A stretch of 64,000 nucleotides of DNA, taken from NCBI RefSeq assembly GCF_000711875.1, contig NZ_JONM01000003.1, positions 186,001 through 250,000 of the forward strand, in the 5' to 3' direction. The notes beneath the pieces are model-generated. The model ran no database searches, was not told the origin of the DNA, and saw only the letters and a program-made list of their open reading frames with translations. This DNA is from Andreprevotia chitinilytica DSM 18519 (GTDB lineage Bacteria; Pseudomonadota; Gammaproteobacteria; Burkholderiales; Chitinibacteraceae). A program made the translations under genes and the position numbers. Each line of letters begins with the position of its first letter. Within the stretch, counting starts at the first letter, position 1. Of the stretch, positions 36,856 to 47,516 are shown in pieces.

Positions 36856-38730
36856 TTACTGCCAAGCTCCCCGCAGTGCCTTCACCTCATCTTCAAGATA
36901 TTCCCGCCCGGCTGCTTCTGCCGGAACCGGCTTGCCCACGCGAAAGCCGATCTTCGACCACACGCGGCGCGGCATCTTCATCATTGCCGCGCCATCCTTG
37001 CGGCTGAAGAAGCTGCCCCACAGACCCTGCAGCGCCATCGGCACCACCGGCACTGGTGTACGGCGGATGATGTCCTCAATGCCGGGGCGGAAGCGCTGGA
37101 TTTCGCCATCGCGGGTGATGCCGCCTTCAGGGAAGATGCAGACCACTTCGCCAGCTTCCAGATACGCGGCGACGCGATCAAATGCTTGTGTCTTGAGTTC
37201 CGGGTTTTCCTTGGCCGGGGCGATCGGGATGGCCTTGGCGGTACGGAAGATAAAGCTCAGCACCGGAATCTTGAAAATACGGTGATCCATCACGAAGCGG
37301 ATCGGCCGCCGCACCGCGCCAGCCAGGATCAGCGCATCCATGAAGCTGACGTGGTTGCAGATCAGCACGCACGGGCCTTCTTCCGGAATGTTTTCCAGCC
37401 CTTCGGTCTTGATGCGGTACAACGTGTGCGTGGCGATCCATACCAAGAAGCGCATGAGGAATTCAGGCAGCAGGGTGTAGATGTAGCCCGCCACCACAAT
37501 ATTGAGCAGGGCAGCGACCAGCAGCACGTGCGGGATGCTCACGTGGAATGCCGCCAGTGCACCGGCAAAGATCGCGGAAACTACCATGAACAGCGAGTTC
37601 ATGATGTTGTTGGCGGCAATGGCGCGGGAGCGGAAACCCGGTGCGGCGCGTGATTGCATCAGCGCATAGAGCGGCACGATGTAAAAGCCGCCGAAGGTGC
37701 CAATTAGCGCGAAATCCGCCATCAAGCGCCAATTGGCCGGGCTGTGCAAAAAGGTGAGCCAGGTGAGTTCGACAGCTGACGGTGCTGGCGTGGCAAAGAA
37801 AAGGTCGATGCCGAACAGGCACAAACCGATCGAGCCAAATGGCACTAGGCCCAACTCCACTTTACGGCCGGACAATCGTTCACACAGCATCGAGCCGAGG
37901 CCAACGCCAAGCGAGAACAGCGTCATCAGCAGCGTGTAGACCGTCGCGTCGCCATGCAGCACCTCAGAGGCATAGGTGGGCAGCTTGGAGAGATACACCG
38001 CGCCTAGAAACCAGAACCACGAGATGCCGAGCAGAGACAGCCACACCGGACGGCTTTGCTTGGCTTGGCCGACGATGGCCCAGGTCTGGCTAAAGCTCCA
38101 GTCGATTTTCAGCTCCGGCACCGTGCTAGGTGCGGGCGGCATCTTGCGTGACGACAAGTAGCCAATCACTGCGCACAACAGCAGGGCGGCCATGATGGCG
38201 GTGCGGGTGCTATCGGCGTCGATCAGTAGTGTGCCGGCGACTTGGCCGAGGATGATCGAAACGAAGGTACCCATTTCGATCAGGCCGTTGCCGCCCACCA
38301 GCTCACGCGGTTGCAGGTATTGCGGCAAGACGCTGAACTTGAGTGGCCCGAACAGCGTCGAGTGTATGCCCATCAGGAAGATCGTCGACATCAGGATCAG
38401 GCCGTTGTTCAGCCAGAAGCCGATCCCGGCGATCAGCATGATGGCGATTTCCAGCACCTTCACAAAACGCGCCACGCGCGCCTTGTCGTATTTCTCGCAA
38501 ATCTGGCCGCTGGTGGCCGAGAACAGGAAGAACGGCAGGATGAACAGGCCCGCGGCAAGCTGGATCATCAGCTCCGGCTTGAGCCCCAGCAATTGCATGC
38601 CATGAAAGTTGATCAACACCACGATGGCGTTTTTCAGCAGGTTATCGTTGAACGCGCCGAAAAACTGCGTGATGAACAACGGCAAGAAGCGCCGTGTCTT
38701 GAATAGATCGAACTGGTTGGACTGGTGCAT
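36856..38730 (-). CDS. MFS transporter fused to a PlsC acyltransferase (LplT/Aas-like)
   Basis: The 624-residue protein joins an MFS transporter (about residues 1-410) to a 1-acylglycerol-phosphate acyltransferase domain. The N-terminus FFGAFNDNLLKNAIVVLI is typical of the lysophospholipid flippase LplT. The acyltransferase has NHVSFMD at 459-465 (HX4D, catalytic) and FPEGGITR at 533-540. Bacterial proteins of this type flip lysophospholipids inward and re-acylate them. The acyl-ACP synthetase module found in longer Aas fusions is missing. A role in phospholipid repair is inferred. Confidence 0.88.
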   Translation of the reverse strand: MHQSNQFDLFKTRRFLPLFITQFFGAFNDNLLKNAIVVLINFHGMQLLGLKPELMIQLAAGLFILPFFLFSATSGQICEKYDKARVARFVKVLEIAIMLIAGIGFWLNNGLILMSTIFLMGIHSTLFGPLKFSVLPQYLQPRELVGGNGLIEMGTFVSIILGQVAGTLLIDADSTRTAIMAALLLCAVIGYLSSRKMPPAPSTVPELKIDWSFSQTWAIVGQAKQSRPVWLSLLGISWFWFLGAVYLSKLPTYASEVLHGDATVYTLLMTLFSLGVGLGSMLCERLSGRKVELGLVPFGSIGLCLFGIDLFFATPAPSAVELTWLTFLHSPANWRLMADFALIGTFGGFYIVPLYALMQSRAAPGFRSRAIAANNIMNSLFMVVSAIFAGALAAFHVSIPHVLLVAALLNIVVAGYIYTLLPEFLMRFLVWIATHTLYRIKTEGLENIPEEGPCVLICNHVSFMDALILAGAVRRPIRFVMDHRIFKIPVLSFIFRTAKAIPIAPAKENPELKTQAFDRVAAYLEAGEVVCIFPEGGITRDGEIQRFRPGIEDIIRRTPVPVVPMALQGLWGSFFSRKDGAAMMKMPRRVWSKIGFRVGKPVPAEAAGREYLEDEVKALRGAWQ

Positions 38731-38791
38731 GGCAGGTTCCGGTTAAGCCTCGCGGCAGTTTAACCGAAACCTGTTCCATATCGCGGATCGG

Positions 38792-40843
38792 TCAGCCGGT
38801 AAAGTGTGCCAGCTTTTCGTGCAAGGCCCGCGCCTGGTCGCGCAGCTCACGTGCCGCGCCGCTGTTGGCTTGGGCAATGGCCGAGTTTTGCTCGGCACTT
38901 TGCGCTACCGCCTCTACGCCTTGCGCCAGCTGGGTGCTGGCCGCCGATTGCTCGCGCGTGGCTTCGGCAATGTCATGCAGTACGGCAGATACCTGATCTG
39001 TCTGGGAGTGGATGCGATCCAGTGCTTCGCCGGTCTCTTCGACCGACTTCACGCCGATGCGCATATGATCCGCCACCTGATTGATCTCGCCGGCCACCTG
39101 TTGCGTATCGTTGACGATGCCGCCCACCAGCTGACTGATTTGCAGCGTGGATGCCCCGGTGCGCTCGGCCAGCTTGCGCACTTCGTCGGCTACCACTGCA
39201 AAGCCGCGGCCTTGCTCGCCAGCACGGGCGGCCTCGATGGCGGCGTTCAGCGCCAGCAGATTGGTCTGATCGGCGATTTCCTTGATCACGCCGACAATGC
39301 TGGAAATCTCGTTGGAACGCTCGCCCAGCCGTGTGATCTGGTCCGATGCGTCTTGCGAGGCCACCGCGATGCGCTGCATTTCGCTCACCGTGCGGGCCAT
39401 CATCTGCTTGCCTTCCTCGGCCGAATGCAATGCGGCTTGGCCTGTGCTGGCGGCCTGATTGGCGTTCTCGGCAATGTGGCCGATGCTGACGGTAATTTGC
39501 TCGATGGTCGCCGCCATGCCTGCCGCGGATTCGCTTTGGCGCATGCTGGCGCTCGCGACTTGCTCCACGGCGCTGCCCAGCCCGCTCGCCGTGCCATCGA
39601 CCGCGTTGGCGGTATGGCGGATTTCGCCAATCAGCGATTGCAGCGATTTGGCCGCATGGTTGAAGTGCAGCGTGAGCCGATCGATTTCGTTACGGCTCGT
39701 TTCCTTGGCATCGATATTGATCCGTGCCGCCAGATCACCGCCGCCGAAACGGTCCAGCGCATGAACGACCTGCTGCAGCGGCTTGAGCCGCAGGCGCAGG
39801 GCGGCGAACAACAGAATCAGGATCAACGCCGCGAAGATCACGCTGGCAATGATCAACTTGGTGCGCAATGCCACGCTCGCTTCGGTGAATTCTGACAGGA
39901 AGCTGCCGGATGCGACGACCCAGCCCCAGTCCGGCACGCTGGCATACGCCACGATCTTGGGTGCTAGCGCGCCGCCATTGGCCGGGTCTTCCAGCTCGTA
40001 TTCGATCGTGCCTTCCTTGGTCTCGATCATGTGTTTGATGGCATCCAGCGCCGAGCCCTTTACCGCATCCGCTGCAAATTTGCCTTCGTTTTTCGGGTGC
40101 ACGACGAATTTGCCGACCTTGTCGTTATCCGGCGCTACGACATATACATAGCCAGTCTTGCCGACCTTGATGCCCTTTACCATGGTCCGCAATGCATCCA
40201 GTTCCTTGGATAGATCGACGCGCACCGAGTACGCCCCGGCGATATTGCCCTTGGTGTCCTTGATCAAGCTCAGTCGTGTCAGGTAGTAGCGATCATTGCG
40301 GTACACCAGACCGGTATACGGCTTCCCCTGGCTCAGGGCGATCTGCACCGGGTCATCCTCCTTGAAACCCAGGCCCAGCATCGATTTGCCGTCCTTGTCC
40401 TTCAACAGCGTGTTGGTCCGCACGAACTTGCCGGATGCCGTCTTGGAAATCACGGCAGCCTCGCCACCGGTTTGCTTCTTGAATTTCTCCAGTACCTCGA
40501 TGTTGCCGTTGAGCACCAAGTCGCCCGCCTTCACCACATAAGCATCCGGCGCATCTCCGGTTGCGACGGTGTCCGTCTGGACCACGATTTCACCGGGCAA
40601 GGTGGATTTGAATAGATCGTTCAGTCCTTCAGAGCGAATGAGTACGTTCTGGTAAGCCAGCTCCAGGCTGTTGTTGACGAGTTGTACTTGTTGCTTGAGT
40701 GTCTGTTCGGCGTCGTCTCGAGCGACCTTGTTGACGCTGACGCTGGTCAGAACGATCAGCGCCGCGAAGACGGCCATACAGACCAGGGCAGACATGAGCA
40801 CGATCTGTTCGACGATCGGGCGGTGGCGGAGTGACACAGGCAT
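38792..40843 (-). CDS. Methyl-accepting chemotaxis protein with a Cache sensor
   Basis: The 683-residue receptor has a membrane span near residues 13-35, a large periplasmic double-Cache-type domain (about 40-320, with [12 protein letters not shown] and [10 protein letters not shown] typical of Cache), a second span near 328-348, a HAMP linker, and the cytoplasmic signalling hairpin. The kinase-contact tip [21 protein letters not shown] is intact. No C-terminal pentapeptide for CheR is present. The ligand cannot be read from the sequence; Cache receptors often bind small organic acids or amino acids. No other chemotaxis gene is in the window. Confidence 0.94.
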   Translation of the reverse strand: MPVSLRHRPIVEQIVLMSALVCMAVFAALIVLTSVSVNKVARDDAEQTLKQQVQLVNNSLELAYQNVLIRSEGLNDLFKSTLPGEIVVQTDTVATGDAPDAYVVKAGDLVLNGNIEVLEKFKKQTGGEAAVISKTASGKFVRTNTLLKDKDGKSMLGLGFKEDDPVQIALSQGKPYTGLVYRNDRYYLTRLSLIKDTKGNIAGAYSVRVDLSKELDALRTMVKGIKVGKTGYVYVVAPDNDKVGKFVVHPKNEGKFAADAVKGSALDAIKHMIETKEGTIEYELEDPANGGALAPKIVAYASVPDWGWVVASGSFLSEFTEASVALRTKLIIASVIFAALILILLFAALRLRLKPLQQVVHALDRFGGGDLAARINIDAKETSRNEIDRLTLHFNHAAKSLQSLIGEIRHTANAVDGTASGLGSAVEQVASASMRQSESAAGMAATIEQITVSIGHIAENANQAASTGQAALHSAEEGKQMMARTVSEMQRIAVASQDASDQITRLGERSNEISSIVGVIKEIADQTNLLALNAAIEAARAGEQGRGFAVVADEVRKLAERTGASTLQISQLVGGIVNDTQQVAGEINQVADHMRIGVKSVEETGEALDRIHSQTDQVSAVLHDIAEATREQSAASTQLAQGVEAVAQSAEQNSAIAQANSGAARELRDQARALHEKLAHFTG

Positions 40844-40962
40844 AGAAGTACTCCGGAAATCGGTAGCAGTGATTTGGGTATAACGGGGGGGTAGTGGAGC
40901 GTCAGTAAGATATTGCTTACATGATGGAGGAACGGTAGGTGTGGCGGTATTGGATATTCAAT

Positions 40963-42078
40963 TCAGCGTGGCCAGATTGCTCCCAGAATGCGCGGCCCAC
41001 GGGCGCCGGTAACCGCCGGCAGGTTGCCCGGCTTGGCAGTCAGGCAACGCTCGGCCAGCCAGGCAAAGGCATACGCCTCGACCCAATCCGGATCGACGCC
41101 CAATTCCTCTGTGTTGGCGACGCGAATACCGGGCAAGCCGTAGGTAATACGCGTGACCAGCACCGGGTTATAAGCGCCGCCGCCGCAGATGAAGACCTCG
41201 TTCACGCCGGGCGAATGGCGACGGATCGCCGCGACGATGCTGTCCGCCGTCAGCGCGGTCAGCGTGGCTTGCACGTCTTCCGGCGCATCGTTGCGGCCGG
41301 CGAGTTGCGCATCAAGCCAGCGCGCGTCGAAGAGGTCGCGGCCGGTGCTCTTGGGGGCAGGCAGACTGAAGTAGGGCTCCGCCAGCAACCATTCCAGCAG
41401 ATCATCGATGACGGTGCCGCTGGCCGCCCAACTGCCAGCAGCATCGAAGCGCTCGCCCCGATGTTGCTGAATCCACGCATCGATCAACACGTTGCCGGGG
41501 CCGGTATCGAAGCCGGTCACCTGACCTGCAGGCTCGGCTGTTTGCGGCGGCAGATCGGTCAGATTGGCAATGCCGCCAATGTTGACGATAACTCGATGCT
41601 TGGTGGGGTCGCCAAAAATCGCTTGATGAAACGCCGGTACCAACGGCGCGCCTTGCCCGCCCGCCGAGATATCCCGGCTGCGGAAGTCACCCACCACGGT
41701 AATGCCGGTCAGTTCGGCGAGGCGAGCGTGATTGCCCAGCTGCACAGTAAAGCCCAGCTCCGGCCGGTGCCGCACCGTCTGCCCGTGGTTGCCGATGGCG
41801 ATGATGTCCGCCGGTCGCACACTGGCTTTGCCCAGCAGCGCCGCAACGGCATCGGCGTAGACGTCGGAGAGCTTGTTGGCTGCCAGCTGCGCCAGATGCA
41901 ACTCGTTGTCGCTCGGCGCTTGCAGCCGCATCAGCGCGGCACGCAGCTCGTCCGGCAGCGGATGTCCGTGCGCGGCAACCAGGCGCGGGCGAGGGGATGA
42001 GAAATCCAGCAGCGTCGCGTCAACGCCGTCAAGGCTGGTGCCGGTCATCAGACCGATAAAATAACGTGGTGTGCTCAT
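40963..42078 (-). CDS. anmK: Anhydro-N-acetylmuramic acid kinase
   Basis: The 371-residue enzyme phosphorylates and hydrolyses 1,6-anhydro-MurNAc during cell-wall recycling. It opens with YFIGLMTGTSLDGVDATLLDF and has GNHGQTVRHRP, NIGGIANLTDLP and FDTGPGNVLIDAW, all signatures of AnmK. It is divergent from tyrS, 112 bases apart, an arrangement seen in other betaproteobacteria. Confidence 0.96.
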   Translation of the reverse strand: MSTPRYFIGLMTGTSLDGVDATLLDFSSPRPRLVAAHGHPLPDELRAALMRLQAPSDNELHLAQLAANKLSDVYADAVAALLGKASVRPADIIAIGNHGQTVRHRPELGFTVQLGNHARLAELTGITVVGDFRSRDISAGGQGAPLVPAFHQAIFGDPTKHRVIVNIGGIANLTDLPPQTAEPAGQVTGFDTGPGNVLIDAWIQQHRGERFDAAGSWAASGTVIDDLLEWLLAEPYFSLPAPKSTGRDLFDARWLDAQLAGRNDAPEDVQATLTALTADSIVAAIRRHSPGVNEVFICGGGAYNPVLVTRITYGLPGIRVANTEELGVDPDWVEAYAFAWLAERCLTAKPGNLPAVTGARGPRILGAIWPR

Positions 42079-42190
42079 GGCGTGTAAGTTAAGCCGTTTC
42101 TAATGGTCGCCGTCAATCCTTGCCGGGCGTGAGTGCAGCCTTTCCGGTAAAATCGCGCCTTTATTGCCGCAGCCCAAGACGACTCAAATC

Positions 42191-43429
42191 ATGGCCGACC
42201 AGGAAAAACAACCTTTGCATCCGGATACCGCCGCCGCCCTCGCCATCATCAAGCGTGGCGTGGAAGAGCTGATTCCGGAAGACGAACTGATCAAAAAGCT
42301 GGAAAAGAGCCGCACCAGCGGCGTACCGCTGAAGATCAAGGCCGGCTTTGATCCGACCGCGCCAGACCTGCACCTGGGTCACACCGTCTTGATCAACAAG
42401 ATGCGCCAGCTGCAAGACCTTGGCCATACCGCGCAATTCCTGATCGGCGACTTCACCGGCCGCATCGGCGACCCCACCGGCAAGAACACCACCCGCCCAC
42501 CGCTGACCGAAGAAGACGTCAAGCGCAACGCCGAAACCTACGAACGCCAAGTGTTCAAGATTCTGGATCGTGACAAGACCCAGGTGCTGTTCAACAGCAA
42601 ATGGCTCAACGATCTGGGCGCAGCCGGCATGCTGAAGCTCGCATCGTCGATCACCGTGGCCCGCATGCTGGAACGCGATGATTTCTCCAAGCGCTTCGCC
42701 AGCCAGCAACCCATCGCCGTGCACGAATTCATGTACCCGCTGCTGCAAGGCTATGACTCGGTGGCAATGCAATGCGATATGGAGCTCGGCGGCACCGATC
42801 AAAAGTTCAACCTGCTGATGGGCCGCATGCTGCAGCAACAACACGGCCAGGCCCCGCAAGTGGTATTGATGATGCCGCTGCTGGAAGGCCTGGACGGCGT
42901 CAACAAGATGAGCAAGTCGCTTGGCAACTACATCGGCATCGATGAACCGGCCAACGAGATTTTTGGCAAGATCATGAGCGTGAGCGACACGTTGATGTGG
43001 CGCTATTTCGAACTGCTGTCGTTCCGGCCGATCGCCGAAATCGAACAGTTCAAAGCCGATATCGACGGCGGCCGTAATCCCCGCGATATCAAGGTGCTGC
43101 TGGCGCAGGAAATCGTCGCCCGCTTCCACAGCCAAGCCGCTGCCGAAGCGGCACTGCTCGATTTCGAAACCCGCTTCCAGAAAAACGCGATCCCGGATGA
43201 AATGCCGGAGTTCACGCTAGCGGCAGAAGGCGATGGCATCGTGATCACGCAAGTGCTGAAGGAAACCCAGCTTTCGCCTTCCACCTCGCAAGCCATGCGG
43301 GATATTCAAGCCGGCGCCGTCAAGCTCAATGGTGAGAAGGTTGCGGATAAAGGCCTCGTGGTTGCCAAGGCGGAAACCGTGGTACTGCAAGTGGGTAAGC
43401 GCAAGTTCGCACGCGTGACCATCGCCTGA
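42191..43429 (+). CDS. tyrS: Tyrosyl-tRNA synthetase
   Basis: The 412-residue class I synthetase has the HIGH-type motif [11 protein letters not shown], the KMSKS loop [13 protein letters not shown], and a C-terminal S4-like RNA-binding domain (about 350-410). The sequence is of the shorter subtype found in many beta- and gammaproteobacteria, as judged from the [12 protein letters not shown] opening. The start at 42191 gives [12 protein letters not shown]; an upstream in-frame ATG at 42164 lacks support. A terminator follows. Confidence 0.95.
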   Translation: MADQEKQPLHPDTAAALAIIKRGVEELIPEDELIKKLEKSRTSGVPLKIKAGFDPTAPDLHLGHTVLINKMRQLQDLGHTAQFLIGDFTGRIGDPTGKNTTRPPLTEEDVKRNAETYERQVFKILDRDKTQVLFNSKWLNDLGAAGMLKLASSITVARMLERDDFSKRFASQQPIAVHEFMYPLLQGYDSVAMQCDMELGGTDQKFNLLMGRMLQQQHGQAPQVVLMMPLLEGLDGVNKMSKSLGNYIGIDEPANEIFGKIMSVSDTLMWRYFELLSFRPIAEIEQFKADIDGGRNPRDIKVLLAQEIVARFHSQAAAEAALLDFETRFQKNAIPDEMPEFTLAAEGDGIVITQVLKETQLSPSTSQAMRDIQAGAVKLNGEKVADKGLVVAKAETVVLQVGKRKFARVTIA

Positions 43430-43450
43430 TCGGCCCGTGTAATCCCCTCA

Positions 43451-43478
43451 AAAAAGCCTTGCGATTGCAAGGCTTTTT
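43451..43478 (+). terminator. Terminator after tyrS
   Basis: GCCTTGC and GCAAGGC pair around GATT, with six A before and five T after. Confidence 0.9.
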
Positions 43479-43511
43479 GCTTTTTGGCCGTTCGCGCTTG
43501 ACCACCGCCGC

Positions 43512-43537
43512 GTAGCCCGGACAGCTTGCCGGCCGGG
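43512..43537. repeat. Single copy of a GTAGCCCGGAC repeat
   Basis: The stretch starting GTAGCCCGGACAGC and ending in GCCGGCCGGGG matches, with small changes, the two inverted copies at 51297-51404. It is a dispersed intergenic repeat; the remaining bases of this 274-base gap show nothing else. Confidence 0.6.
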
Positions 43538-43703
43538 GTCGGTTCACATCTTGATGCCCGATTTCTGTCTGCTCCGGTGCGATTATCGGCTGGGCCTAAT
43601 CTGAGCCAGGCATCCCATCCATCAACTGGTCGCAAACATGTTGACTCGACCCCGCACAGACCTATACCCGTAATTGAGCCAATGACTGAGGACGGGCGGT
43701 GCC

Positions 43704-45050
43704 ATGACCTACCAGGCGCATGTTGTTCCCGAGAGTTTTTTGAATAAGTGGCAAAACACCACCAACGTGATGGCCGACATTTTCGAGGTGCCGGCCGGTT
43801 TGATCATGCGTGTCATGCCGGAAGAGATCGAGGTGCTGGTCTCGGCGCACAAGGAAGGCAACCCCTACGAAGCCACCGAGAAAGCCAGGCTCAACACGGG
43901 TTTGTATTGTGAAACGGTGATGGCCAGCCGCGCCATGTTGCACGTGCCAAATGCCTTGCAGGATGAACATTGGAAAACCAATCCCGATGTTGCCCTGAAC
44001 ATGATCTCCTACCTTGGGGTGCCGCTGTTGTGGCCGGATGAGGAGGTGTTCGGCACCATCTGCGTGCTGGATAACAAGACCCGCCAATTTCACACGAAAT
44101 ACGTCGAGCTCCTGTGGGAAATCAAGAAGTCGATCGAGAACGATTTCAAGGTCATCGAACAGCAAGCGCGTCTGCTTGCCAGCAACGAGGAACTGATCGA
44201 GGCGATTGCCCGGCAGAAACGCGATGCCGACCAGCTGCAGAGAGCCAATGAGCAACTGAACCTGGCTTTGGCATCCGTCACCCAAATGCAGGCCGAATTG
44301 CTGCGCGCCGAAAAAAATGCCGCGCTGGGTGCGCTGGTCGCGGGGGTAGCCCACGAGCTCAGCACCCCGATCGGCAACTGCCTGATGACAGCCAGTACGC
44401 TGCAGCATCTGTCACAGAAAATCTCCGGCGATGTGGATCAAGGCATCACCCGCAGCCACATGCACACCTTCGTCCAGACTGTGCAGGATGGCATGGAGCT
44501 GCTGATGCGCAACCTCGGCCGCGCCGGGAAGCTGGTGGGCAGCTTCAAACAAATCGCGGTGGACCCGTCCAGCATGCCGCGGAGCCGCTTCAATCTGCGC
44601 GTTACCGTCGACACGGTATGCGCGATCGCGGAGATCCGCAGCAGCGGTTACCAAGTCCTGAATCTCATTCCGAGCGATATCGAGATGGATAGCTACGCCA
44701 GCGCATTCGGTGATGTGCTCTCCGAACTGCTCGACAACGCGTTGCGCCACGCCTTTGCGGGACGCGAGCAAGGCGCGGTCACGATTTCTGCCCAAAGACT
44801 GGACGATGGTCGCGTGCAGCTGAGCGTGCGCGACGATGGCAATGGCATTGCCCCGGAAGATATCGGGCGTGTTTTCGACCCGTTCTTCACCACCAGGCTG
44901 GGGCAGGGCGGCAGCGGACTTGGCTTGCATACCGCCTACAACCTGGTCACCTGCGTGTTGCACGGGACGGTCGCGGTAGAGAGCACGCCAGGGGCGGGCA
45001 CATGTTTCACCCTGACCATGCCGCAATTGGGGTCTGCGCGCTTGCAGTAA
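43704..45050 (+). CDS. Cytoplasmic GAF-domain sensor histidine kinase
   Basis: The 448-residue protein has a GAF domain (about residues 15-150), a coiled coil (150-210), a phosphoacceptor region with His217 in GVAHELSTPIGN, and a C-terminal ATPase domain with the boxes ELLDNALRHA, DDGNGI, FFTTR and GSGLGL. No membrane segment is present, so it senses a cytoplasmic signal. No response regulator is nearby, so it is an orphan here. Its targets are unknown. Confidence 0.92.
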   Translation: MTYQAHVVPESFLNKWQNTTNVMADIFEVPAGLIMRVMPEEIEVLVSAHKEGNPYEATEKARLNTGLYCETVMASRAMLHVPNALQDEHWKTNPDVALNMISYLGVPLLWPDEEVFGTICVLDNKTRQFHTKYVELLWEIKKSIENDFKVIEQQARLLASNEELIEAIARQKRDADQLQRANEQLNLALASVTQMQAELLRAEKNAALGALVAGVAHELSTPIGNCLMTASTLQHLSQKISGDVDQGITRSHMHTFVQTVQDGMELLMRNLGRAGKLVGSFKQIAVDPSSMPRSRFNLRVTVDTVCAIAEIRSSGYQVLNLIPSDIEMDSYASAFGDVLSELLDNALRHAFAGREQGAVTISAQRLDDGRVQLSVRDDGNGIAPEDIGRVFDPFFTTRLGQGGSGLGLHTAYNLVTCVLHGTVAVESTPGAGTCFTLTMPQLGSARLQ

Positions 45051-45098
45051 AACCCCGCCGCCATCACACGTTGTGTAATACCGGCACCGCCAATACCC

Positions 45099-45296
45099 TC
45101 AATTCATCGCATTCCACAACGCAACCGCTTCCTTCTTGCTCCCTGCCTGCTGGCTGATCGCATTGCAATTGCCGTTGCGGCCGAACTTGCTGCACTGCAC
45201 CCAGAACCGGCTGGAGCCAGAGCGGCCGTGTTCGCCCGGTGCGCCGCATTTTTTGCAGGGCTTCAGCTTGACTGGGGTTTGGGGCGCATCGCTCAT
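45099..45296 (-). CDS. Small zinc-finger protein, Lar-like
   Basis: The 65-residue protein has a CKKCG knuckle and a second pair spaced as CSKFGRNGNC, then the ending KKEAVALWNAMN. This arrangement recalls the restriction-alleviation Lar family of phages and plasmids, which also ends with an EA..WN motif. Codon use is ordinary and no other phage gene is nearby. Whether it counters restriction is not shown by the sequence. Confidence 0.6.
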   Translation of the reverse strand: MSDAPQTPVKLKPCKKCGAPGEHGRSGSSRFWVQCSKFGRNGNCNAISQQAGSKKEAVALWNAMN

Positions 45297-45381
45297 GGGT
45301 CTTCCTTTTTCATCCTTCCGATCAAGCGGGGGATTGTACCGAATGCGGCCCTTCGCACCAGAATCCCCATCAGATCGGCAG

Positions 45382-45846
45382 TCAGAAGGGCTTGGCGACC
45401 ATCAGCCAGTACACCACCAGTAGGCCGCCAAAAGCAGGGAAGCCGAGCACGGTCCACCAGCGTTCGAATTGCCAATAGCGCGTCGGCAGGGCGTTGTTAT
45501 CGGCCGCGGCGGCTTGGGCCATATCGCGCATGCGCAATTGCAACCACACCACCGGCAGCCAGCACAGGCCGGCCACGGTGTAGAGCAGCAAGGTCAGCCC
45601 GACCCAGTTCCAGCCAACCGTCCAACCGGCCTGATGCAACATCCACATGCCCGACAGCGGCTGGAAAATCACTGCCGGGGTAGTGAACCACCAATCCGCG
45701 CGAGCTACCCAGCGCGTGACCACGGCAATGGCCTGAACGTTTTTGCTGCGGTTGGTGAAGAACATGTAAAACGCCGTGCCAAAGCCGGTGCCGAACATGA
45801 AGGTGGCGGAGAGGATGTGCAGGGTTTTGATGATCAGGTAGTCCAT
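45382..45846 (-). CDS. DUF2269 integral membrane protein
   Basis: The 154-residue protein has four hydrophobic segments and the DUF2269 hallmarks KTLHILSATFMFGTGFGTAF and the histidine/tryptophan-rich second helix region (RWVARADWWFTTPAVIFQ). No activity is known. The start at 45846 lies 2 bases after the stop codon of the SDR-DoxX gene, so the two are coupled. It is the last gene of a cluster probably controlled by the GbsR-like repressor at 48.1-48.6 kb. Confidence 0.82.
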   Translation of the reverse strand: MDYLIIKTLHILSATFMFGTGFGTAFYMFFTNRSKNVQAIAVVTRWVARADWWFTTPAVIFQPLSGMWMLHQAGWTVGWNWVGLTLLLYTVAGLCWLPVVWLQLRMRDMAQAAAADNNALPTRYWQFERWWTVLGFPAFGGLLVVYWLMVAKPF

Positions 45847-45848
45847 GT

Positions 45849-47081
45849 TTATTTCTCCTCCAAAGTAATCAGGGCCAATAGCGCTGCCAGCAATCCGGCA
45901 TTCTTGGTGAGCGGCCCGAAGGGGTGGATCACAAATTCCGGCAGGCAGATCGCAACGATCACGGTGTAGCAGGCAATCAATGCGAGCTGCGCTTGCCAGA
46001 GCCGCTTGCCGGGGCGGAGCAACGTCAAGATGCCGAATGTTGCATCCAGCAAGGCCGCGCCGATACGGGCCGGCTCGAACAGCAGCGGTGGCAGATGGCA
46101 CGTGGCCAGCAATTGGTGGCTGGCGGCAACCGGATAAACCCACAACGAGACGATGGCGGTGGCGAACCAGACGAACGCCAAGCCGCCACGTAGCCATCCG
46201 CGAGCAAATGCTTGGCGGGTTTGCAGCCGCATCAGCAGCCCGACGAAATCGGCGGGTGTGCGTAGCGGTTTGCCGATGCGAGCCGCGAAATCAGCGCCAC
46301 TGCCGACGTTGCCAACGGCAAGCATGGTCAGGCTGTCGCGGGTGAGCAGGGCCGCTGGCCAACGCTCGGCGAGCCAAGCGGCGCCGTGACACAACACATT
46401 GGGCATGCGCAGGCAGGGCAGTTGCTCGCGTCCTGCCAAGGCCGCGAGGTAGTGGGTGAAGGGCAGGGCTTGGGGGCCGGTGGCGTCGAAGCTGCGGTTC
46501 TCTGCCGAGGCGTCGGACAATAGCGCCACGACGCCAGCAGCGAAATCATCGACGTGGATCGGCTGCACATCGCCGCATTCGGCCGGCAACGCAAGCAAAG
46601 GCAGGCGGGCGAGGGTGGCGAACAAGCGGCTACTTGCTCCGTCATCGCCATACACCAAGGACGGGCGGACGATGGTCCAGGCCACGCCGGATTCTTGAAG
46701 TACCGCTTCGCCAGCCGCTTTGCTGCGCCAGTAGCGGGTTGGCGCATCGCTGGCCGCGCCGAGCGCCGAGATCAGCAGTACGCGACGAACGCCGGCTTGG
46801 CGGCAAGCTGCATACAAGGCGCGGGGTGCGTCGAGATGGATGGCATCAAACGAGGCGTGCGCTGTTTCGCGGAACAGGCCAACGCAGTTCATCACCACAT
46901 TGATATTCGCCAAGCGCGGCAGCCAGACTGCGGCATTGTGATCGCGCATGAAGTCGATGCCGATTTGGTTGGCATGTACCGGGTGGCGTACGGCTTCGAC
47001 GATGGTATGGCCTGCCGCCGCCAGCGCTGCACTGATATGTCGTCCCAAAAAGCCGTCTGCGCCAAGTATCAGGATACGCAT
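45849..47081 (-). CDS. SDR oxidoreductase fused to a DoxX-like membrane domain
   Basis: The 410-residue protein begins with an atypical short-chain dehydrogenase (about residues 1-285): the cofactor loop ILGADGFLGRHI is clear, and YWRSKAAGE supplies the YxxxK pair. The C-terminal 120 residues hold four membrane segments resembling DoxX. Such fusions act at the inner membrane; substrates are not known, though DoxX proteins are linked to quinone or thiosulphate redox chemistry. It overlaps neither neighbour but sits 2-3 bases from both, so the cluster reads as one operon. Confidence 0.82.
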   Translation of the reverse strand: MRILILGADGFLGRHISAALAAAGHTIVEAVRHPVHANQIGIDFMRDHNAAVWLPRLANINVVMNCVGLFRETAHASFDAIHLDAPRALYAACRQAGVRRVLLISALGAASDAPTRYWRSKAAGEAVLQESGVAWTIVRPSLVYGDDGASSRLFATLARLPLLALPAECGDVQPIHVDDFAAGVVALLSDASAENRSFDATGPQALPFTHYLAALAGREQLPCLRMPNVLCHGAAWLAERWPAALLTRDSLTMLAVGNVGSGADFAARIGKPLRTPADFVGLLMRLQTRQAFARGWLRGGLAFVWFATAIVSLWVYPVAASHQLLATCHLPPLLFEPARIGAALLDATFGILTLLRPGKRLWQAQLALIACYTVIVAICLPEFVIHPFGPLTKNAGLLAALLALITLEEK

Positions 47082-47084
47082 GGC

Positions 47085-47501
47085 TTATTCCCGCTCCGTG
47101 CTGCTTTCTGTTGGGCGTTCCCACTTCCGCACGCTGCAGCTGCCAGGGCAGTCGATATGCAGCTTGCTGCTGATCCGATAACGGTTGTTGGCGACACAGG
47201 CATAGCCCGCCATCCACAGCGCCCGCAGCGGCTTGATGCGTAGCGGCCATGCCAGCCAGCCAAGGCCGGCACTGCAGAAGACTGCGTGCACGGCATCCAC
47301 GCCGGTGAGCCATTGCGCATCGTCGGTGTACACGTGCAGCGTTTCCATCAGGTGTTCGCGGTGCTGGCCGATGCTGGCAGGTTCGAACGTAGCGTCAGCA
47401 GCGTCGATCAGGGTCAAACGGGTGGGGCCGGCGCGGCGGTACAGAGCTGCCATGCTGTGGCTGCAGAGCGGGCAACTGCCGTCGTAATAAGCGGTAAGCA
47501 T
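47085..47501 (-). CDS. DCC-family thiol-disulphide oxidoreductase (DUF393), first copy
   Basis: The 138-residue protein has the DUF393 signature YYDGSCPLCSHSM with the CxxC pair, then LIDAADATF and the conserved LHVYTDDAQW-GVDAV segment. DCC proteins are putative thioredoxin-fold oxidoreductases. An AAGGAG ribosome binding site precedes the start at 47501. A cysteine-bearing tail (DCPGSC) extends past the family core. A hairpin repeat separates it from its paralogue. Confidence 0.85.
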   Translation of the reverse strand: MLTAYYDGSCPLCSHSMAALYRRAGPTRLTLIDAADATFEPASIGQHREHLMETLHVYTDDAQWLTGVDAVHAVFCSAGLGWLAWPLRIKPLRALWMAGYACVANNRYRISSKLHIDCPGSCSVRKWERPTESSTERE

Positions 47502-47516
47502 GATGTTCTCCTTTGA

